Below are positions 20,189-25,729 of a stretch of DNA of 25,729 nt, in pieces (the stretch's first letter is position 1; each line of letters begins with the position of its first letter). Under the pieces are notes generated by a model. That model was given only the letters and a program-made list of their open reading frames with translations. It had not been told where the DNA came from and made no database searches. Made by a program: the position numbers and the translations under genes. Source of the stretch: Amoeboaphelidium protococcarum (lineage: Eukaryota; Aphelidiomycota; Aphelidea); assembly GCA_023515745.1 (NCBI GenBank), contig JALECJ010000010.1, positions 1-25,729 of the forward strand. Reading direction: 5' to 3'.

Positions 20189-21787
20189 TCAAGCTAGACG
20201 AATGACTTTTGCATGGTGACTGTGCAGCTCCTCAACCTTGTGCAGAGCCTCTTCGCCCAAACTCTCTTCCTGTAACGGCTTGACATCATGATAATCATTC
20301 TCATCCAAATCCTCACCACCGCTGCTCAAACTATCAGACTTGCTCTTCTCCAGCAGATCAATTGCACTATCCTTGAATTGGGCAGACTTACTGTTCAAGT
20401 TGGACGAAGCATCTGAAACCTTCTGAGCACCGACACTGACAAAATCTTCAGCCTTGTCCAAAGCATAATCCTTTTTCTCAGAAGCAAGATCAGCTGCTTT
20501 ACCCGCCAAATCACTGACAGTCTCTACTGCAGAATCCTTCATGTCTTTTGCATCATCAGAGACAGTTTGCAAAGCATCTGCAGTCTTTGGGAAAGTCTCG
20601 CGAGCCTTTTCACCTAGCTCATTCACCTTCTCAGAAGCAGCATCGCGGGCTTACTTGGATAGATCCTAAGCTTGCTATCCAGCGTCACCTGCAACTTTCT
20701 ATGCACCAGCTACTAATCCATCGCGCTAAACTTTGCCAGCCACATCTTGAGCATAGTCTTTCACATCAGACGCAGCAGACTGGACAGTTTCTGTTGCTTG
20801 TGGGAAGGACTCCTAAACTTTGGATGCAAACTCACTAGCTAATTCTGAAGACTGATTTCTAACCTTGGAAGCCAACTGGGCAGAACTCTCCTTCACATCT
20901 TCATAACCTTCTTACAACTTTCCTTTAACCTGATCACGAACCTGAGACACACGGCTAGACAGCTTATCTTCAGCTTCAGAAGCAAAACCGAGAACATTAC
21001 CGACCAGACGCTTAGACTACTTCATAACATACATCGTAATCCAGTACGAGGACATCAAACCAGCCGCTCCAATAAAAGACCAGAACAGAGCAGTGGATGA
21101 AAACAACAGCCATCCACCAACAGACAGGCCTAAAATGACAGAAGACACAGCAAAAGTCCAGCCAATAACAGACAATGCGGCAACTGAAGCAATCAAAATA
21201 GGAGTAGAAGCCAGAGCCAATGTCCAGATAAGAATAGGACCTCTTGTAGGATTATTGCGAGCATATTGAGTCAGCAGAGAGTACATAACACGCAAAGGCC
21301 CAAACAGATTAATAAAAGACCATCTCCATGCACCTTCCCACAGACTCAAATCCTTGGTAGACTATTCCAAAACATCACGCATACCAGGTACATTGTCCAC
21401 TAGCAAACCAGACCACCATTCGGAAACCATCTCATACAATTCAGTGGTGAGGGAGATTAAGAAATTGGCATAGCTAATCGTCTCACCATAGAAATCCTAC
21501 CACAGAGACAGATTATTCTCATCCTGTTACGGCAAACCAATCTGATAGCTCACTTCAACAGTGTTCATCTCAATAATCTGAGTGTTGTTCTCGATCATCA
21601 TATCAAGGTCTTGATTCAAGCCATCCTTCTGAAATTACTATGGAGTGGCACTTCCATCAGAGGAGGATGAAGAGGATGAGCTCATATCCTTCTAGCCTGC
21701 CAGCTTACTGGTACCAGGGATAGGCTGAGGAGGGGCATCGTGGACGGCAGCAGCATAACTTTCATGCGGTCTATTTGCAGATAACAT
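20189..21787 (-). CDS. Promethin/LDAF1-like hydrophobic domain plus LEA-like repeat tail
   Basis: An intronless frame of 532 aa runs from the ATG at 21787 to TGA at 20189-20191. Residues 1 to about 95 are polar and disordered with a Ser run. A Trp-rich amphipathic segment (SLWEGAWRWSFINLFG, about 147-162) precedes a long hydrophobic block (about 182-255) of two or more hairpin-like segments, the layout of promethin/LDAF1 and fungal LDO proteins that organise ER-lipid-droplet contacts. After it comes about 260 residues rich in Ala, Lys, Asp, Glu and Gln with 11-residue-like periodicity (DLAGKAADLASEKKDYALDK), as in LEA-type or perilipin/apolipoprotein amphipathic helices. A longer internal unit is repeated (ASKVQESFPQATETVQS near 316 and GEKARETFPKTADALQT near 392). 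I infer a lipid-droplet or ER membrane-surface protein. The domain name rests on hydropathy, not a clear motif. Confidence 0.62.
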
Positions 21788-22313
21788 ACTGTCAGATGAT
21801 AAATGATGTATATTGCCTTTACGAATTGAATTAAAGACTAAGAAGTGTCAATTATAAAAAGACAGTTATATAATACGGGAAACTATTAAGTACAACCAAA
21901 CTAATGACAGATAAGACAGTGAAAGTGACAATAAAAGAGAGAGAGAGAGCGCGTCGTCAGTCATCGTTGTTGTTTCGACAACTTTGAGATTCACGCGCGT
22001 ACTGATTCATCTCGCATTATCACATCACATCACATCTTGTTACTGTTATGAATGATAAGGTGAAACAATGAATATATTCTCAAATCCCCTTATTGACTAA
22101 TCTATCACTTATCCATTGTTTGAAGTAATTTTTTAATGGCTCAAATAAATGGTGCATACATTCTATGCTTGACCACTAGTTTGAAGTGTTAGGAAAACGC
22201 ACATAGAAGATCGCGTTCTTTTCCTTTTTACTACCGAAAGTCTTGCCAAGATCAAACATCTACAGTTAATACAATCATTATCTAATCATATTTGGGCCTG
22301 TATCAGCACAAAG
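21788..22313. promoter_or_regulatory. Divergent intergenic region with GA and CACAT repeats
   Basis: These 526 bp separate the divergent starts of the LDAF1-like gene and the Med15-like gene. A (GA)n tract sits at about 21936-21949 and a (CACAT)3 tract at 22021-22036, with a GC-rich patch (GCGCGTCGTCAG) between them. Such tracts often lie in shared promoters; no specific factor site is claimed. Confidence 0.5.
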
Positions 22314-23819
22314 ATGTCTTCAGTACCACCAGTTTCTTAAAGCGATCGAAAATCTATTCTCTTGTAGATGGTTTAGAGGTTGTAGTAGCATTTTGGCTAG
22401 ACTCTGCCGCTGGATAATATTATGAAAGTTGCCCAGAAAATAGAACAAGATGCTTTCAGTCAATGCGGCCTGGTAAAGTAATAGTATCTCAAGTAGATTA
22501 CAGATAAAATTAGTAGTATTGTTCAGCGAGCCACTCAGAAGTTGTCGTCAGTTCAATAGCCTTCTAATGTCAATGGTAATAGTCTTGGTAGTAGCAGTAA
22601 CGGTGGTGGCGTAGGTACAACAGCGGCGCCTGACCTCGCCATGTCTAATAGCATTTAAAATAAGTCTTAATTTATGCCTTCCTAGACGCAGATATATAAT
22701 AATTAGTCATCCTAATAATAACAGTAAGCATCATAGCCGCAACCTTAAACACCAATAGTCTAGACGCCGCTGATTGATCTAAATCTGGTCAAGTTGGAGC
22801 TTAATCAAAGCGGATAATAATCTGTCACTTTATCAGACGGGTCCAAGTTGAAAGTTTAGATTGGACTACCGGCTAATGAACAGACTCTAATACAGAGCAA
22901 GTTGCGTCCTTTACGTGATAGTCTCCTCAAATGGCAAAAGATCTATTAAAAATCGTAGATGGAGCCATCTTTTCTACATGGATGTGCCGTTAATGTGGAC
23001 AAGTTGCAAAAGATCTGGGTTGTTATGGCACATTAGTTGGAGCTGATTCCTGCTAGTATTTACATTGTCAATGCAGTCTTGCTGGACAAGCTGGTGTAAT
23101 CTTACGAATTGCTGTATGGCGAAGCGGAGAAGTTTGTCAAGGATTTGTTGTTGAAGAAGCAGTAGTAGCGTAAATCGTCCAATGTATCAACAGCTACATC
23201 ATAATCTTCCGCGTCCTCCTCTCGTACTTTATCATAGATGCAATAATAATAACAATAGATGTAGTAGTAACAGATCTAGAGTCATGTCATGAATAATTAG
23301 GCTCCGCGACAACTTGACCAAAGTAGTGTCAATGGCTCGGTATCTACTGCGGAATCCTAAATTAAATCGATCCCTTCTATAAAGAGATCTAGAGAAGATG
23401 ACTTAAACTAGAATGCCGTGGATGTAGATGTCTAGAAATAGAAGCGTATGAATTTAGGTGTCGATGGACGTGCTAATACCAATTACTAGGCATCTATTTA
23501 GTAATAGAATCCTCTACTATCAACTTAGTAGCCTGTGGTGTCCAGTTCTAACTCTAGCGCCGATGTTGTTCCACCTACTTAAGAGCTTAATCAAGTTATA
23601 GATAAAGATAGTGACAAGTCTTTCCATAATAATGATATATTGTCTATATCTGATTAGAAGAAAGTAGTATCTAGATAGAAGAACTTATAACTATCTCAAA
23701 AGCAGTAAAGTTATCTGGTGATTGAAGAGACTGATGAGTTGTTTCAATTCGACACCAAAACTGATTACCTCTCATAGATTCCATTTGAAACTTTGATAGC
23801 AGTGTTGACTAAATAATGA
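22314..23819 (+). CDS. Gln-rich Med15/Gal11-like KIX-domain protein
   Basis: The frame from ATG 22314 runs 501 aa to TGA at 23817-23819, but only if dozens of TAA/TAG codons are Gln. Residues 11-66 (DRKSILLQMVQRLQQHF, then PLDNIMKVAQKIEQDAF and YLKQITDKISSIVQ) resemble the three-helix KIX domain at the start of fungal Med15/Gal11. Low-complexity Ser/Asn/Gln sequence follows, including a 12-Gln tract near residues 308-323, around a more ordered middle (about 160-290). Med15 is the Mediator tail subunit contacted by activators, which fits a Gln-rich nuclear protein. The second-last codon is TAA directly before TGA. KIX-bearing coactivators other than Med15 cannot be excluded. Confidence 0.52.
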
Positions 23820-24005
23820 CTGTCATCTCTGGTATAAATTTAATTTTTTATCTTCACTGTTTAATATTCTATTGCTCTTGTTGTATATCGTAAGCCAACT
23901 AGTTCTCGAGCCTTTGATCTTGCATTGTCGCTCCATTCTTCAGGCGTCTCTTCATTGAATAATCAAAATTTCAACACGTAGCGCAACGCTAATAATAACA
24001 AGGAT
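23820..24005. other. Intergenic spacer upstream of chorismate synthase
   Basis: This 186-bp spacer lies between co-oriented genes. The chorismate synthase frame stays open upstream through much of it but without an ATG, so an N-terminal extension is not supported. Confidence 0.4.
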
Positions 24006-25436
24006 ATGTCAACATTTGGGAAATACTTTCGCGTCACCACCTTTGGAGAGTCTCACTGTAAGGCTGTGGGTGTTATTGTAGACTCCCCGCCACCAGGTAT
24101 GGAGTTGAGTGCTAGCGATGTGTAGAAGCAGTTGTCTAGAAGACGTCCTGGCCAGTCGGATCTGAGTACGCCGCGTAATGAGTATGATCAGGTGGAAATT
24201 ATGTCTGGAACTGAGGCTGGATTGACACTTGGTACACCTCTCTGCATGATGGTTTGGAATCGAGATTAGCGTCCCTAAGACTACTCCGGTTAGAAGCAAG
24301 CTGCTGCTACTACTTCTTCCGCTGATGGTTCGTCATCATCATAGACTCCTTTGACAAGTGTGCAATAGTAACAGTCATAACAGCAAAAGTAAAAATCAAC
24401 ATCAGCAATGGAGTAGATGCCACGGCCAAGTCATGCCGATCTCACATATTTGGAAAAGTATGGTGTCAAGGCAAGTTCTGGCGGCGGACGGTCTAGTGCG
24501 AGGGAGACTATTGGACGCGTTGCTGCAGGTGCCGTCGCTGAGTTGTACCTGAAGCAATTAGGAATAGACATTGTGGCCTTTGTATCATCTGTTGGATAAA
24601 TTCACGTACCGTAGGAGCAGGTGGATAAGTACATCAATGGCAATCAACAGGCAGTATTGACCCGGGAAGATGTCGACAAATTTGATACTAGGTGTCCACT
24701 TTAGGAGTCATCTGATCAGATGCGTCAGTTGATCTTGCAGCAGAAGTAGAACAAGGATTCTGTCGGTGGCACAATCACTTGCATAATTAGAAATGCTCCT
24801 TGTGGTCTAGGTGAGCCTGCTTTTGATAAATTGGAGGCAGTGTTGGCACATGCTATGCTGTCCATACCATCTACGAAGGCGTTTGAGATTGGTAGTGGAT
24901 TTGCTGGTGCAGCAAGCTTCGGATCTCAACACAATGATATGTTTGAACTTTAGGATGATCATACGGGCCGCTGTGGTAGACCAGAGTTGAACGGTACTAG
25001 ATTGGGCACCTCTACGAACAAAAGCGGTGGCGTATAGGGTGGTATCAGTAATGGTGAGACTATCTACTTCAAAGTTGGATTTAAGCCGCCCGCGACTATA
25101 GCACTTCCCCAGCAGACGGCGTAGTACAACAAGACATCACTAGGTGTTGATGATAGTGGCGATGATTCAATGTCAATACTTGAGAACAAGGGTAGACATG
25201 ATCCGTGTGTGGTACCACGAGCAGTTGCTATTGTGGAATCAATGGCCGCCCTTGTCCTAATGGATGCAGTAATGGCTTAACTATCCCGCTGTGCCCTCAC
25301 CGATTGGCTTCCTTCATTATCTTAAAAAAGTACCGAGGAAGATGGCTCTAAGGACGAATAAAATACAGTCAGGAAATTGATGACAGTCGGGTGGGATGGT
25401 AAACCGCATCCTTGGTGGAAACCAAAGCAAATTTGA
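24006..25436 (+). CDS. Chorismate synthase
   Basis: The frame is 476 aa, against about 376 in yeast Aro2, and ends at TGA. It catalyses the last shikimate step, EPSP to chorismate, using reduced FMN. The N-terminus [20 protein letters not shown] has the active-site His17. Further signatures are [34 protein letters not shown] (second catalytic His), [20 protein letters not shown], and [11 protein letters not shown] (catalytic Asp, about residue 398). The protein ends [14 protein letters not shown]. About 20 TAA/TAG codons are read as Gln, several at positions where homologues have Gln (24267-24269 in NRDQRP). A Gln/Ser/Thr-rich insertion of about 40 residues sits just before PRPSHAD. I see no fused flavin reductase domain here. 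Confidence 0.95.
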
Positions 25437-25561
25437 TATATATTGATAGGAGAACTTGGTAATAATCATGATACAAAAAGTATATATTGCTTGATACTGT
25501 ATGTCTCAAAAATTGTATCACTCTCACTATCCTAATGCACATTTCAATTCAATTGTGATGC

Positions 25562-25729
25562 TCATTCTTCCTTCTCGATTTTACGACCTTCATTGGTAGA
25601 AGATGCCAACTTTGAAGACTTTTGTGCAATCTTGGCGGTCTTCTTCTACCCGTAATTCTTCACATAAAAGTTTCCAAACAGAGCCAGCATTGTCCACATG
25701 TACACCCACAACATCACAGTCAATCCGAG
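25562..25729 (-). CDS. ELO-family fatty-acid elongase, C-terminal fragment
   Basis: The last 55 codons of a minus-strand gene are visible, cut by the window edge and ending at TGA (25562-25564). The segment LWVYMWTMLALFGNFYVKNY matches the final membrane span of ELO proteins, which end in an L-F-x-x-F-Y-x-x-x-Y pattern. A Lys/Ser-rich cytosolic tail (KIAQKSSKLASS) follows. ELO enzymes condense malonyl-CoA with acyl-CoA in the ER. The catalytic HxxHH box lies outside the window, so the call depends on this end alone. The gene is convergent with chorismate synthase. Confidence 0.62.

Noticed and set aside
23820-24005. N-terminal transit peptide on chorismate synthase
   Set aside because: The frame is open upstream but has no ATG in phase, and the ATG at 24006 gives the canonical MSTFGK start.
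989-25436. Widespread pseudogenes, because the standard code gives frequent stops
   Set aside because: The stops are only TAA/TAG, never TGA, in otherwise conserved proteins, and they align to Gln positions. Reassignment explains this far better than decay.
1-25729. tRNA genes (including UAR-reading tRNA-Gln), rRNA genes and CRISPR arrays
   Set aside because: I looked for T-arm GTTCRANTC-like boxes with a matching acceptor stem and for spaced repeats, and found none convincing.

Overview
This is a eukaryotic nuclear window of compact, mostly intron-poor genes. All of them read correctly only if TAA and TAG encode glutamine and TGA is the sole stop (the ciliate-type code, translation table 6). 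With the standard code every gene breaks into pieces. With UAR=Gln, nine long complete frames and two spliced genes appear, and all of them (plus the partial gene at the right edge) end at TGA. Several UAR codons fall where families carry conserved Gln, for example KFQDN in EB1 and N-x-D-Q-R-P in chorismate synthase.

Layout, left to right. 1-988: no confident gene; a diverged ~357-bp tandem duplication with an imperfect hairpin. 989-2473 (+): GT61-family glycosyltransferase. 2697-3611 (+): orphan multi-pass (about 7TM) protein. 3943-4923 (+): coiled-coil protein with C-terminal hydrophobic segments. 5116-6762 (-, possibly from 6912): LAT/APC amino-acid transporter. 7320-8880: retrotransposon graveyard with a Ty3-like Gag piece, a copia-like Gag piece and a dead integrase. 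8956-16512 (-): UTP20, 2518 aa in one exon. 16658-17235 (+): nucleoside diphosphate kinase, three exons. 17378-18544 (-): second 7TM protein. 18936-19956 (-): EB1/Bim1 microtubule plus-end protein, four exons. 20189-21787 (-): protein with a promethin/LDAF1-like hydrophobic domain and a LEA-like amphipathic repeat tail. 22314-23819 (+): Gln-rich protein with a Med15/Gal11-like KIX domain. 24006-25436 (+): chorismate synthase with a Gln/Ser-rich insertion. 25562-25729 (-): C-terminus of an ELO fatty-acid elongase, cut by the window edge.

Organism. EB1 is closest in feel to fungal Bim1 (GESR-ELL-WLN start). The Med15-type KIX, UTP20 and chorismate synthase also suit a fungus or fungus-related lineage. 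Ciliates, some ulvophyte green algae, diplomonads and oxymonads are the textbook users of this code, but base composition, 56-68-nt introns and the gene set make a holomycotan lineage (chytrid- or aphelid-like) my leading guess. This is inference without a database search. The genes are ordinary housekeeping and membrane genes with no shared pathway; there is no operon or defence-island logic. The most notable features are the code itself, the lipid-droplet-like fusion protein and the glutamine tracts written largely with former stop codons.
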